A stretch of DNA of 39,547 bases from NCBI RefSeq assembly GCF_014803725.1, contig NZ_JAAVBE010000023.1:27540-67086 (forward strand), given 5' to 3'. Position 1 is the first letter of the stretch. Each line of letters begins with the position of its first letter. Positions 1 to 8,013 of this stretch are shown in pieces. Made by a program: the position numbers and the translations under genes. Origin of the DNA: Desulfovibrio sp. (lineage in GTDB: Bacteria > Desulfobacterota > Desulfovibrionia > Desulfovibrionales > Desulfovibrionaceae). Below the pieces are notes generated by a model, which had not been told where the DNA came from, ran no database searches, and worked only from the letters and a program-made list of their open reading frames with translations.

Positions 1-6
1 AAGCCG

Positions 7-1008
7 CTAGAGGCTTTTCCCCACCATGCGCACGAGGCGCAGGAGCTGGTTGGTGAAGCCGGCCTCGTTGTCGTACCAGATGAGGAGCTTGACCATGGTC
101 TCGCGCAGCACCTGGGTGGAGAGCGCGTCAATAACGCCGCCGTAGGTGCTGCCCCGGTAGTCGATGGAGACGAGCGGCTCCTCGGAATAGCCCAGGTTCT
201 CGTGCAGGGCGCCGAGGCTCGCCGCCCTGAGCGCGGCATTGACCTCCTCGGCGGTACAGCGCTTTTCCACCTCGCAGGTGAGATCCACGAGCGAGCAGTC
301 AAAGGTGGGGATGCGCACGGACATACCGTTGATGCGCCCCGCGAGCTCGGGCATGACGACGCCCACGGCCTTGGCCGCGCCCGTGCTCGACGGCACCATG
401 GAGACCCCGGCGGTGCGGCCGCGCCGCCAGTCCTTGTGGGTGCCGTCGAGGATGCGCTGGCTCATGGTGTAGGAGTGGATGGTGGTCATGAGACCGTGGT
501 CGAAGCCGAAGTTCTCGTGGATGACCTTGACCGCCGGGGCGAGGCAGTTGGTGGTGCAGGACGCCGCCGAGAGGATGTTGTCCTTTGCGGGGTCATAGAT
601 GCCCTGGTTCACGCCCATGACGATCATGGCGTCCACGCCCTTGCCCGGCGCCGAAATGATGACCTTTTTCGCGCCGCATTCCAGGTGGCGCGCAAGGCCC
701 TCGCGGTCCTTGATGGTGCCGGTGCTCTCCACCACCATGTCCACGCCGAGGCGCCCCCACTCCCACTCGCCGGCCTTGCAGCGCGTCACCGTGATGTGCC
801 GGCCGTTGACGATGAGGCCGTTCTCGTCGTGCCCCACCTCACCCGGAAAGGTGCCGTAGGTGGAGTCGTACTTCAGGAGATAGGCCAGGGCGTCGTTGGA
901 GGCCCGGGCGTTGATGGCCGTGAAGATGATCTCGTCGTCATTGGCGAGCAGGCGGAGGAGATAGCGGCCGATGCGGCCAAAGCCGTTCATTCCCAGTGTG
1001 ACGGGCAT
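7..1008 (-). CDS. gap: Glyceraldehyde-3-phosphate dehydrogenase (type I)
   Basis: A 333-residue cytoplasmic enzyme that interconverts glyceraldehyde 3-phosphate and 1,3-bisphosphoglycerate in glycolysis and gluconeogenesis; full length for the family. The N-terminal Rossmann motif NGFGRIGR (residues 8-15) binds the nicotinamide cofactor. The catalytic motif SAASCTTNC places the nucleophile at Cys151, with the assisting His178 in TIHSYT. It begins 30 bases after the fba stop, with a Shine-Dalgarno-like AAGGAG just upstream, so the two are probably one operon (fba then gap). Odd point: the loop after the second beta strand reads INARAS where NAD-specific enzymes usually have IND; the Asp that selects NAD is replaced by Ala34-Arg35. 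This suggests dual or NADP use. The identity is certain, the cofactor preference is inferred. Confidence 0.97.
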   Translation of the reverse strand: MPVTLGMNGFGRIGRYLLRLLANDDEIIFTAINARASNDALAYLLKYDSTYGTFPGEVGHDENGLIVNGRHITVTRCKAGEWEWGRLGVDMVVESTGTIKDREGLARHLECGAKKVIISAPGKGVDAMIVMGVNQGIYDPAKDNILSAASCTTNCLAPAVKVIHENFGFDHGLMTTIHSYTMSQRILDGTHKDWRRGRTAGVSMVPSSTGAAKAVGVVMPELAGRINGMSVRIPTFDCSLVDLTCEVEKRCTAEEVNAALRAASLGALHENLGYSEEPLVSIDYRGSTYGGVIDALSTQVLRETMVKLLIWYDNEAGFTNQLLRLVRMVGKSL

Positions 1009-1038
1009 GCGTGCTCCTTGCGGCTTGGGGGTGGAACG

Positions 1039-1965
1039 CTAGGCCTTGCCCGCGGAGCCCATGACATCGCGGATCTTGTGGGCCACCATTTCCTTGACGG
1101 CCTCGCGCGCGGGCGCGAGGTAGGAGCGCGGGTCAAACTGCTCGGGATGCTCCACGAAGAACTGGCGGATGGTGGCCGTGAGCGCGAGGCGGATGTCGGT
1201 ATCCACGTTGATCTTGCACACGCCCATGGTGGCCGCCTTGCGCAGCATGTCTTCGGGCACGCCCCTGGCGCCGCCCACCTTGCCGCCGTACTCGTTGCAG
1301 AGCTTGACGAACTTTTCCGGCACGCTGGAGGCGCCGTGCAGCACCAGCGGATAGCCGGGCAGTTTCGCGCTGATGGCCTCGAGCCGGGGGAAGTCCAGCT
1401 TGGCGTCGCCCTTGAACTTGTAGGCGCCGTGGCTCGTGCCGATGGCCACGGCCAGCGAGTCGCAGCCCGTGCGGTCCACGAAGTCCACCGCCTGGTCCGG
1501 GTCGGTATAGACATGCTCCGCCGAGGAAACATGCTCCTCCACGCCGGCGAGCTTGCCGAGCTCCGCCTCGACCCACACGCCGCGCGGGTGCGCGTAGTCC
1601 ACCACCTTCTTGGTGAGGGCGACATTTTCCTCATAGGGGAGGTGCGAGCCGTCGATCATGACCGAGGTGAAGCCGCCGTCGATGCAGTCGCGGCACATCT
1701 CGAAGGTGGGGCCGTGGTCGAGGTGCACCACCACCGGGATGCCCGGGTCTTCCTGCAGGGCGGCTTCCACGAGCTTCATGATGTAGACCTGGCCCGCGTA
1801 TTTGCGCGCGCCGGCCGACACCTGCAGGATGACCGGCGATTTCTCCTCGGCGGCCGCCCACATGATGCCCTGGATGATTTCCATATTATTGACGTTGAAC
1901 GCGCCGATGGCATAGTGGCCCGCATAGGCGGCCGCGAACATCTCCTTGGGTCCGACAAGCGGCAT
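1039..1965 (-). CDS. fba: Class II (zinc) fructose-bisphosphate aldolase
   Basis: A 308-residue cytoplasmic zinc aldolase that splits or forms fructose 1,6-bisphosphate. The class II signatures are visible: the metal-binding HLDHG about residue 83, DGSHLP, GTSHGAYK and LHGASSVP carrying further zinc or phosphate ligands, and KINVDTDIR near the C terminus. The frame stays open upstream to 2058, but the start at 1965 (MPLVGPKEMF) is chosen because a GGAGGA ribosome site lies a few bases upstream and family alignment starts there. It precedes gap by 30 bases, so both glycolytic steps are likely co-transcribed. The 5' leader holds a 7-bp hairpin at 2002-2020. Confidence 0.96.
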   Translation of the reverse strand: MPLVGPKEMFAAAYAGHYAIGAFNVNNMEIIQGIMWAAAEEKSPVILQVSAGARKYAGQVYIMKLVEAALQEDPGIPVVVHLDHGPTFEMCRDCIDGGFTSVMIDGSHLPYEENVALTKKVVDYAHPRGVWVEAELGKLAGVEEHVSSAEHVYTDPDQAVDFVDRTGCDSLAVAIGTSHGAYKFKGDAKLDFPRLEAISAKLPGYPLVLHGASSVPEKFVKLCNEYGGKVGGARGVPEDMLRKAATMGVCKINVDTDIRLALTATIRQFFVEHPEQFDPRSYLAPAREAVKEMVAHKIRDVMGSAGKA

Positions 1966-2126
1966 GGCTGTCCTCCTTGCATCCGGGCTTGGGTTCTGGT
2001 GGGCCGGGCCGCACCCGGCCGAAAAACGATGCCTTGACAGTGCCACAAATGGCCGCAAAGCGCAAAGGCAAACTTCAGCCGGCCGGAAGTGAGGGGCGGC
2101 TTAAGAAAGGCGCCCCGGCGGCACGC

Positions 2127-3089
2127 TCACGCTCCTTGGGCCACTCCCCGTATACCGCATGTGCGGCCGGCCCCGGTGATGGCCCTTGCGGCGTCGGCCA
2201 TGCTCACCGGCGCCTTGTGGTCATAGATGCGGTAGTCCGCGCGCCGCGCCTCGGGGGTGAAGCCCGGCATGAGCACATTGGCCCCGGCCCGGAGTCCGGC
2301 AGCCTGGCCGCCCGGGGAAAGGCTCGCCAGCGCCGTGGTGGCCGGGAGGTCGGCCTCGGGGAGCGCCAGCCTGAGCACGGAGAGGACGCGCAAATTCTGT
2401 TCCGCCGTGCCCCCCCGAGCCCGGGCCAGCGGCGTTTCCGCCTGCGGGATGAAGGGGCCGGCGCCGCACATGGCGACGCCCAATTCCCGCGCGAGCAGGA
2501 TGTCGTCGGCCAGCGATTCGGGCGACTGCCCCGGGAGGCCGGTCATGAAGCCCGTGCCCGTGGCATAGCCCAGGGCCTTGAGCACGCGCAGGCAGCCGAC
2601 CCGCTCGACGAGCGTATGGCCGGGATGGAGCCGCGCATAGAGGGCCGCGTCCGCGGTCTCGTGCTTGAGCAGGTAGCGCGTGGCCCCGGCGTCGCGCCAG
2701 AGGGCGTAGTCCCGCTCCGGCCGCTCACCCACGCACAGGGCCACGGGCACGCGCAGGGCTGTCACTATCTCCCGCACCACCTCGGCGAGCCACGCGGCCT
2801 CCGCCGCCCCCTCGCCAGACTGGAGCACGATGCTGTCCGCCCCCAGGGCCACGGCGCGCGCGGCCGCGTCCAGCACCTCCGCCTGTGTGAGGGTATAGCG
2901 CGCCAGCGCCCTGTTTTGCGCGCGCAGCCCGCAATAGCGGCAGTTGCGGCGGCAGACATTGGAAAACTCGATGAGCCCGCGCACGAAGACGCGCGCCCCC
3001 TTGGCGCGCAAAAGCTCCCGCTCGGCCGCAGCGCGCACGCTTTCGCCGTCGGGCGTATTAAGAAGATGCAGGATGTCGGCCCGGTCCAT
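2127..3089 (-). CDS. hydE: [FeFe]-hydrogenase maturase HydE (radical SAM)
   Basis: A 320-residue radical S-adenosylmethionine protein. The cluster-binding triad CRRNCRYC (Cx3Cx2C) sits in the HydE-type context RGLIEFSNVC, followed by GLRAQN and the LQSGE strand. These features match HydE rather than biotin synthase or PylB. HydE works with HydF and HydG on the di-iron subcluster of the [FeFe]-hydrogenase H-cluster. Neither hydF nor hydG nor a hydrogenase gene is in this window, so the gene stands alone here. It diverges from the nickel transporter operon at 3223. A methylornithine-synthase-like (PylB) role is the main alternative but less likely from the motifs. Confidence 0.85.
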   Translation of the reverse strand: MDRADILHLLNTPDGESVRAAAERELLRAKGARVFVRGLIEFSNVCRRNCRYCGLRAQNRALARYTLTQAEVLDAAARAVALGADSIVLQSGEGAAEAAWLAEVVREIVTALRVPVALCVGERPERDYALWRDAGATRYLLKHETADAALYARLHPGHTLVERVGCLRVLKALGYATGTGFMTGLPGQSPESLADDILLARELGVAMCGAGPFIPQAETPLARARGGTAEQNLRVLSVLRLALPEADLPATTALASLSPGGQAAGLRAGANVLMPGFTPEARRADYRIYDHKAPVSMADAARAITGAGRTCGIRGVAQGA

Positions 3090-3156
3090 GCCATTCGCTC
3101 CCTGGCCCGAAAGTGGCGCACTTTGGGGCGCCTGTCCAGCGGCCCCGCGCCTGCGC

Positions 3157-3186
3157 TTGACACATTTTGTAATTTCGTGCTACTAA
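3157..3186 (+). promoter_or_regulatory. Candidate sigma-70 promoter of the nickel operon
   Basis: TTGACA at 3157-3162 is followed after 18 bases by TACTAA at 3181-3186. It lies 37 bases upstream of nikK. The repeated AATTTC (3171-3176 and 3185-3190) overlaps spacer and -10 region and could be part of an operator, but no clear NikR palindrome is seen. The -35 is perfect and the -10 is weak. Confidence 0.4.
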
Positions 3187-3222
3187 TTTCACACCCGTTC
3201 ACCACCATGACCCGGAGGTCCC

Positions 3223-4005
3223 ATGCGCATCCCCCGTCTCGTTCCGGCCCTTGCGGCCCTTGTGTTCCTTCTCGCCCACGCAGGCCCGGCTCGGGCGCAT
3301 TTCGGCATGATCATCCCGTCGGCACCCACGGTGACGGAAAAAGCCGCCGCCGACCTCACGCTGGACATCGCCTTCGCCCACCCGCGGGAGCGCAAGGGCA
3401 TGGACATGGCAAAGCCCCGCGCCTTCACCGTCACCCGCGACGGCACAACCGAGGACCTGCTGCCCGCGCTTACGGAAGCGAATTTTCTCGACCACAAAGC
3501 CTGGCAGACGCGCTACAGGGTGCAGCGCCCCGGCGTCTACCAGTTCGCCGTGGAGCCGGAGCCCTATTTTGAGCCCGCGGAAAACGCCCTTATCATCCAT
3601 TACGCCAAGACCGTGGTGGCCGCCTTCGGCGCGGAGGACGGCTGGGCCGAGCCGCTGGGCCTCAAGACCGAAATTGTCCCGCTGACGCGGCCCTTCGCCA
3701 ACTATGCGGGCAATGTGTTCGCGGGCCGCGTGCTCCTCGACGGCAAGCCCGTGCCCGGGGCCGAAGTGGAGGTGGAGTACTGGAACCGCGAAGGCAGGCA
3801 CGAGGCGCCCAACGAGTATTTTGTCACCCAGGTGGTGCGCGCGGACGAAAACGGCGTCTTTGTCTACGGCGTGCCCTGGGCCGGCTGGTGGGGCTTTGCG
3901 GCCCTCTCCGAGGGCGGCGAGCGCCCGGGCCCGGACGGCAAGCCCGTCAACGTGGAACTGGGCGCCGTGCTCTGGACGAATTTTGCCGCGCCCGTCACGC
4001 GCTAG
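3223..4005 (+). CDS. nikK: Periplasmic nickel-uptake accessory protein NikK (DUF4198)
   Basis: A 260-residue exported protein. Residues 1-25 form a signal peptide ending in ARA, and predicted cleavage leaves His26 (HFGMIIPS) as the new N terminus. The rest is a beta-rich DUF4198-type domain that includes a DGKPVPGAEVEVEYWNR stretch typical of Ig/prealbumin-like folds. In Desulfovibrio and relatives such proteins accompany NikM-NikL-NikQ-NikO as the extra component of the nickel ECF transporter. It is the first gene of the operon and ends 21 bases before nikM; AGG at 3216-3218 provides a modest ribosome site. A direct metal-capturing role through the terminal His is inferred. Cobalt is the alternative metal. 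Confidence 0.75.
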   Translation: MRIPRLVPALAALVFLLAHAGPARAHFGMIIPSAPTVTEKAAADLTLDIAFAHPRERKGMDMAKPRAFTVTRDGTTEDLLPALTEANFLDHKAWQTRYRVQRPGVYQFAVEPEPYFEPAENALIIHYAKTVVAAFGAEDGWAEPLGLKTEIVPLTRPFANYAGNVFAGRVLLDGKPVPGAEVEVEYWNREGRHEAPNEYFVTQVVRADENGVFVYGVPWAGWWGFAALSEGGERPGPDGKPVNVELGAVLWTNFAAPVTR

Positions 4006-4026
4006 CAGCAAATCCGGGGAACAACC

Positions 4027-4674
4027 ATGCACATCGCAGAAGGCGTCCTTTCCCCCGCGGTGCTGGGGGCCGGGGCCGTGCTCGGCGCGGCGGGCGTGGC
4101 CTTAGGCCTGCGCCGCATGGACGCGGGCCGCATCATGGAGGTGGGCATCCTTTCCGCCGCCTTCTTCGTGGGCTCGCTCATCCATGTGCCCATCGGCGTC
4201 ACCAGCGCCCACTTGCTGCTCACCGGGCTGCTCGGCGTGCTCATAGGGTGGGCGGCCTTCCCGGCCATCCTCGCGGCGCTGCTGCTCCAGGCGCTGCTCT
4301 TCCAGTACGGCGGCCTGACCACCCTCGGCGTCAACACCTTCACCATGGGGAGCTCGGCCGTGCTCGCCTGGTATGCGTGGCGCGGCATCCGCCGCCACTG
4401 GCCCGGCCCGGCGGGCGAGAAGTTCGCCGCCTTTTGCGGCGGGGCGCTCGGCGTGGCCCTTTCCGCCCTCTTGACGGCGTGTGCCCTCGCCTTTACCAAT
4501 GAGGGCTTCCTCACGGCGGCCAAGCTGCTCCTGCTGGCGCATTTGCCGGTCATGGCGGCCGAGGGCTTCATCACCATGATCACCGTGGGCTTCATCGCCC
4601 GTGTGCGGCCCGAAATGCTCGCCGAGGCCCTGCCCGTGAGCGCCCGGCCAGCGAGCCCCCGCAAGGAGGACTGA
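4027..4674 (+). CDS. nikM: Nickel ECF transporter substrate-binding membrane subunit NikM (CbiM family)
   Basis: A 215-residue polytopic membrane protein of the CbiM/NikM family. It starts MHIAEGVLSP, the hallmark N terminus in which the terminal amine and His2 coordinate the metal in solved family members. Further conserved stretches are the SLIHVPIG helix, whose His should complete the site, and the NTFTMG loop. It forms the S-component that carries the divalent metal across the inner membrane. nikL begins one base after its stop. Assignment to nickel rather than cobalt rests on the nikK and nikL neighbours and the absence of other cobalamin genes; specificity is inferred. Confidence 0.85.
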   Translation: MHIAEGVLSPAVLGAGAVLGAAGVALGLRRMDAGRIMEVGILSAAFFVGSLIHVPIGVTSAHLLLTGLLGVLIGWAAFPAILAALLLQALLFQYGGLTTLGVNTFTMGSSAVLAWYAWRGIRRHWPGPAGEKFAAFCGGALGVALSALLTACALAFTNEGFLTAAKLLLLAHLPVMAAEGFITMITVGFIARVRPEMLAEALPVSARPASPRKED

Positions 4675-4675
4675 G

Positions 4676-5353
4676 ATGCCCCGCAGCTTCCCCATTTTGC
4701 CGCGCCTGCTCCCCGTGGCGCTCCTCCTTGCCGCGCTGGCGCTGCCCGCGGACGCGCTGGCGCACCGCGTCAACATCTTCGCCTGGGTCGAAGGCGAGAA
4801 CATCGTGGTGGAGTGCGGCTTCAACCGCGCCGCGCCCGTGCGCGACGGCCTCGTGACCGTCTATGACGCCGCTGACGGCAAGGAACTGCTTCAGGGGCGC
4901 ACCAACGAGCGCGGGGTCTTCGTGTTCGCCTTGCCCGAGCCCGTGCGTCATGGCCACGGACTGCGCATCGAGATCAATGCCGGCGAGGGCCATGTCAATG
5001 ACTGGACCATGACGGCCGCGGAAATCAACGAGGCCCGGGACCTGAGCCACGGCTTTCAGCAAAACGCCCAGGCATCCGCTGCGCCCGCCGCGCCCGCTTC
5101 TGCCGCCATCACCCCGGCAGAACCGGCTCCGGATACCAAGACTGCCGCCGACGGCCCCCTCACGGCGCCCGCAGTGCGGGCCATCGTGGCCGAGACGCTG
5201 AACAGCGGCCTCGCGCCCATCCGGCGGGAGCTCGCCGCCCTGTCCTCACCCGGGCCCTCGGTGCGCGACATCGTGGGCGGCCTCGGCTGGATCATGGGCC
5301 TTGTCGGCATCGCCTGCTGGTTCATGGCCCGGCGCAGGCAACAGAAGCCCTAG
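4676..5353 (+). CDS. nikL: Nickel transporter accessory protein NikL (CbiL-like, membrane anchored)
   Basis: A 225-residue protein with a signal peptide (residues 1-29, ending ALA), then mature His30 (HRVNIFAWVEGENIVVEC), a small beta domain to about residue 120, an Ala/Pro-rich linker, a short helical stretch (VRAIVAETLNSGLAP), and a C-terminal membrane helix around residues 200-219 followed by ARRRQQKP. This order fits NikL, a periplasmic domain tethered next to NikM. As in NikK, the mature protein would begin with His, suggesting a shared way of handing metal to the transporter. It touches nikM and nikQ on either side, so translation is probably coupled. Confidence 0.75.
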   Translation: MPRSFPILPRLLPVALLLAALALPADALAHRVNIFAWVEGENIVVECGFNRAAPVRDGLVTVYDAADGKELLQGRTNERGVFVFALPEPVRHGHGLRIEINAGEGHVNDWTMTAAEINEARDLSHGFQQNAQASAAPAAPASAAITPAEPAPDTKTAADGPLTAPAVRAIVAETLNSGLAPIRRELAALSSPGPSVRDIVGGLGWIMGLVGIACWFMARRRQQKP

Positions 5354-5356
5354 GCC

Positions 5357-6097
5357 GTGGCAGCACAGCTCCAAAGCATCGACCCGCGCGCCCGCCTCGC
5401 CGCGGCTGCCCTCCTCTCCCTGTGCGTGGCCGTGGCGCAGTCTCTGCCCGCCTGTCTCGCGGGCCTTGCGTTGGGCCTCGCCCTGCTCCTCGCGGCGCGG
5501 CCACCCCAGCGGGAGCTCGGGCGCCGGGCGTGCGCCGTCAATATCTTCCTGCTCTTCCTCTGGTGCGTGACGCCCTGGACCACGCCGGGCAACGTCGTCT
5601 GGAGCCTCGGCCCGATGACCGTGACCGGGGAGGGCCTGTGGCTCAGCCTGCTCGTGAGCCTCAAGGCCAATGCCATCTGCGCCCTCTTCACCGCGCTGAC
5701 CGCGGGCATGGACATCGCGACCCTGGGCCACGCCCTGCGCCGCCTCGGCTGCCCGCAGGGCCTGACGTGGCTCCTGCTCTTCATGGGGCGCTATATCCAC
5801 GTCATCCACGACGAATGGCACGCGCTGATGACGGCCGCGCGCCTGCGCTGCTTTGTGCCCAAAAGCAACGCCCACACCTGGCGCACCCTCGCCACCCTGC
5901 TCGGCCTCTTGCTTGTGCGCAGCCATGACCGCGCCCGCCGCGTCCACGAGGCCATGCTGCTGCGCGGGTTCACGGGCAGCTTCCGCCCGCTGGACACCTT
6001 CGCCTGGCGCGCCCGGGACACGGCCTTCTCCGCGGTGCTGCTCATCTGCGCCGCCCTTCTCATCTGGACAGAACTTTACGGAGGCCCCCATGCCTGA
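5357..6097 (+). CDS. nikQ: Nickel ECF transporter energy-coupling membrane subunit NikQ (CbiQ family)
   Basis: A 246-residue integral membrane T-component. It starts with GTG three bases after the nikL stop; no ATG in a sensible place competes. The CbiQ/EcfT features are several hydrophobic helices and the two cytoplasmic coupling motifs of the A-R-x type, seen here as MTAARLRC and AMLLRGF, which transmit ATP-driven movement from the ATPase. The last eight bases overlap the start of nikO. It pairs with NikM in the membrane and NikO below it. Confidence 0.85.
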   Translation: MAAQLQSIDPRARLAAAALLSLCVAVAQSLPACLAGLALGLALLLAARPPQRELGRRACAVNIFLLFLWCVTPWTTPGNVVWSLGPMTVTGEGLWLSLLVSLKANAICALFTALTAGMDIATLGHALRRLGCPQGLTWLLLFMGRYIHVIHDEWHALMTAARLRCFVPKSNAHTWRTLATLLGLLLVRSHDRARRVHEAMLLRGFTGSFRPLDTFAWRARDTAFSAVLLICAALLIWTELYGGPHA

Positions 6098-6830
6098 AAC
6101 CGCGCCCCTGCTCGACATCCGCGGTCTCTGCTTCGCCTATGCCGGGGGCGGCGCGGGCCGGCCGGCGCTCCATGACGTGAGCCTCACGCTCAAGCCCGGG
6201 CAGCGCCTCGGCCTGTACGGGCCCAACGGCAGCGGCAAGACCACGCTCTTCCGCTGCATCACCGGGCTTGAGACGCCGCAAAAGGGCGAGATCTTCCTCA
6301 ACGGCGCGCCCGTGCGCACGGAAAAAGATTTTCGCGTCCTGCGCCGCGCCGTGGGCTATGTGCTCCAGAACGCCGACGACCAGCTCTTCTTCCCCACGGT
6401 GCTGGAGGACGTGGCCTTCGGCCCGCTCAACCTTGGGCTTGCGCCCGAAGAGGCCCGCGCCCGTGCGGAGGAGACGCTGACGAGCCTCGGCCTGGCCGAC
6501 TACGGGGAGCGACTGGCGTACCGCCTTTCCGGCGGCGAAAAAACGCTGGTGGCCCTGGCCACCGTCCTTGCCATGCGGCCCGAGGCGCTGCTCCTCGACG
6601 AGCCCACCACCGGCCTCGACGCGGACGCGCGCGAGCGCATCATCGAGGTGCTCAACGGCCTCCCCACCGCGCGCATCGTGATTTCGCACGACTGGGACTT
6701 TCTCGAGCGCGTGGCCGGCGAGATCTGGGGCATGGACAAGGGCCGTTTGCAAACCGGCGTGCCCCTTGAAGCCCACACGCACCGCCACGCCCACCCGCTC
6801 GGGCAGGTCCCGCACGCCCACGGCGCTTAG
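6090..6830 (+). CDS. nikO: Nickel ECF transporter ATPase NikO (CbiO family)
   Basis: A 246-residue ABC ATPase powering the nickel ECF transporter. It shows Walker A GPNGSGKT, the Q-loop in LQNADDQLFF, signature LSGGEKT, Walker B LLLDEPTTGLD and the H-loop ISHDWDF. The open frame extends upstream through nikQ, but the ATG at 6090 fits the family N terminus and overlaps nikQ by eight bases. The C-terminal tail is rich in His (HTHRHAHPLGQVPHAH), unusual for CbiO and suited to binding nickel, perhaps as a sensor or store; that role is inferred. It is the last gene of the operon. Confidence 0.9.
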   Translation: MPETAPLLDIRGLCFAYAGGGAGRPALHDVSLTLKPGQRLGLYGPNGSGKTTLFRCITGLETPQKGEIFLNGAPVRTEKDFRVLRRAVGYVLQNADDQLFFPTVLEDVAFGPLNLGLAPEEARARAEETLTSLGLADYGERLAYRLSGGEKTLVALATVLAMRPEALLLDEPTTGLDADARERIIEVLNGLPTARIVISHDWDFLERVAGEIWGMDKGRLQTGVPLEAHTHRHAHPLGQVPHAHGA

Positions 6831-6899
6831 GGCATCCTGAAAAGCCGCGCCCCGGCGCCCACCCTTGACGCGGGCCTTGCCTTTAGCCACTATGGCGGC

Positions 6900-7976
6900 A
6901 TGTCCGAGCTCGAAACGGCTGCGGATCCCGGCCCGGCGGACGGCTCGCCCTTTCCCCCGGTGGGCCGGGCGGAAAGCGGCCAGAAACTCCTCCAATTTCT
7001 CCAGCGTCGGCTCAACCTGCCCCCGGCCCTGCTCCATCGCTGGATACGCACCGGCCAGATCCGCCTCAACGGGCGCCGGGCCAAGCCCTTCGCGCGCGTG
7101 AACGAGGGCGATCTCGTGCGCCTGCCGCCCTTTGCCGGCGCCCTTGCCGCCCAGGCCGGCGCGCCCCTCACGGACGGCCACGCCGCCGAGCCCCCGCAGG
7201 CCGCGCGGGGCACGGAGGATGCACCGCCCCTGCCGCCGCTCATCGGCACTTTCGGCGACATCTGGGCCTTCCACAAGCCCGCGGGCCTTCCCACCCATCC
7301 CGGCACCGGCCATGAGGACAGCCTGAGCACACGGCTCGCTGCGCATGCGCCGGGGGCGGCCTTTCCGCCCACGCCCGCGCACCGGCTGGACAAGGACACC
7401 TCGGGCATCCTCCTCGTGGCGGCCACGCACGAGGCCCTGCGCGACCTCCAGCAGGCCTTCCGCGAGCGGCGCATGGTCAAGGAATATGTGGCCTGGGTCG
7501 CCGGGAAGTGGCCCGACGCCGAGCCGCGCCTGTTGCGCGCCCATGTGCATAAGGAAGGCGCGCCCGGGGCGGAGCGCATGCGCGTCTGCGCGCCGGGCGG
7601 CGAGCCCCCGGACGCCCGCGAGGCGCTCTGCGTGGTGCGGCCGCTCGCCACCGGCGATGCCGCGAGCCTGCTCCAGATCCGGCTCATCACCGGGCGCACC
7701 CACCAGATCCGCGTGCAATTGGCGGCGCTCGGCCATCCCGTCCTCGGGGACGGCAAGTACGGCCGCGGCCGGCGCGACGGCTGCACGGGCATGTGCCTGC
7801 ACGCGCTGCGCGTCATCCTGCCCGACGGGCGCGCCCTCGAGTGCCTGCCGGACTGGACGCCGCCCTACGCCCTCAAGGCCCTGCCGGAACCGATACCAAC
7901 GGAGGCCGAGGAAGCGGCCCCCCACCATATTTCCCCCATCCCCGCCGCCGGGGCCGAACCCGGCGTGCCGCACTGA
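6900..7976 (+). CDS. RluA-family 23S rRNA pseudouridine synthase (RluC/RluD-like)
   Basis: A 358-residue RNA-modifying enzyme. Residues about 24-78 form an S4 RNA-binding domain (SGQKLLQFLQRRL). The catalytic domain carries HKPAGLPTHPG, then HRLDKDTSG with the catalytic Asp164, and GRTHQIRVQ. It isomerises specific uridines in rRNA, most likely 23S. A low-complexity linker (residues 80-112) separates the domains and the C terminus beyond about 320 is a variable tail. der begins 37 bases downstream, so the two ribosome-maturation genes may be co-expressed. Which uridines it modifies cannot be told from the sequence. Confidence 0.88.
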   Translation: MSELETAADPGPADGSPFPPVGRAESGQKLLQFLQRRLNLPPALLHRWIRTGQIRLNGRRAKPFARVNEGDLVRLPPFAGALAAQAGAPLTDGHAAEPPQAARGTEDAPPLPPLIGTFGDIWAFHKPAGLPTHPGTGHEDSLSTRLAAHAPGAAFPPTPAHRLDKDTSGILLVAATHEALRDLQQAFRERRMVKEYVAWVAGKWPDAEPRLLRAHVHKEGAPGAERMRVCAPGGEPPDAREALCVVRPLATGDAASLLQIRLITGRTHQIRVQLAALGHPVLGDGKYGRGRRDGCTGMCLHALRVILPDGRALECLPDWTPPYALKALPEPIPTEAEEAAPHHISPIPAAGAEPGVPH

Positions 7977-8013
7977 AACCGGCGCATCCGGCGCCGCATG
8001 CCAGAGGCTCACC

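Noticed and set aside
2002-2020. A terminator between hydE and fba
   Set aside because: The 7-bp GGCCGGG/CCCGGCC hairpin has no U-run in either useful direction and lies in the fba leader.
4027-6830. A cobalt transporter for cobalamin synthesis (cbiMNQO)
   Set aside because: There is no cbiN, no cobalamin gene and no B12 riboswitch upstream; nikK and nikL accessory genes point to nickel.
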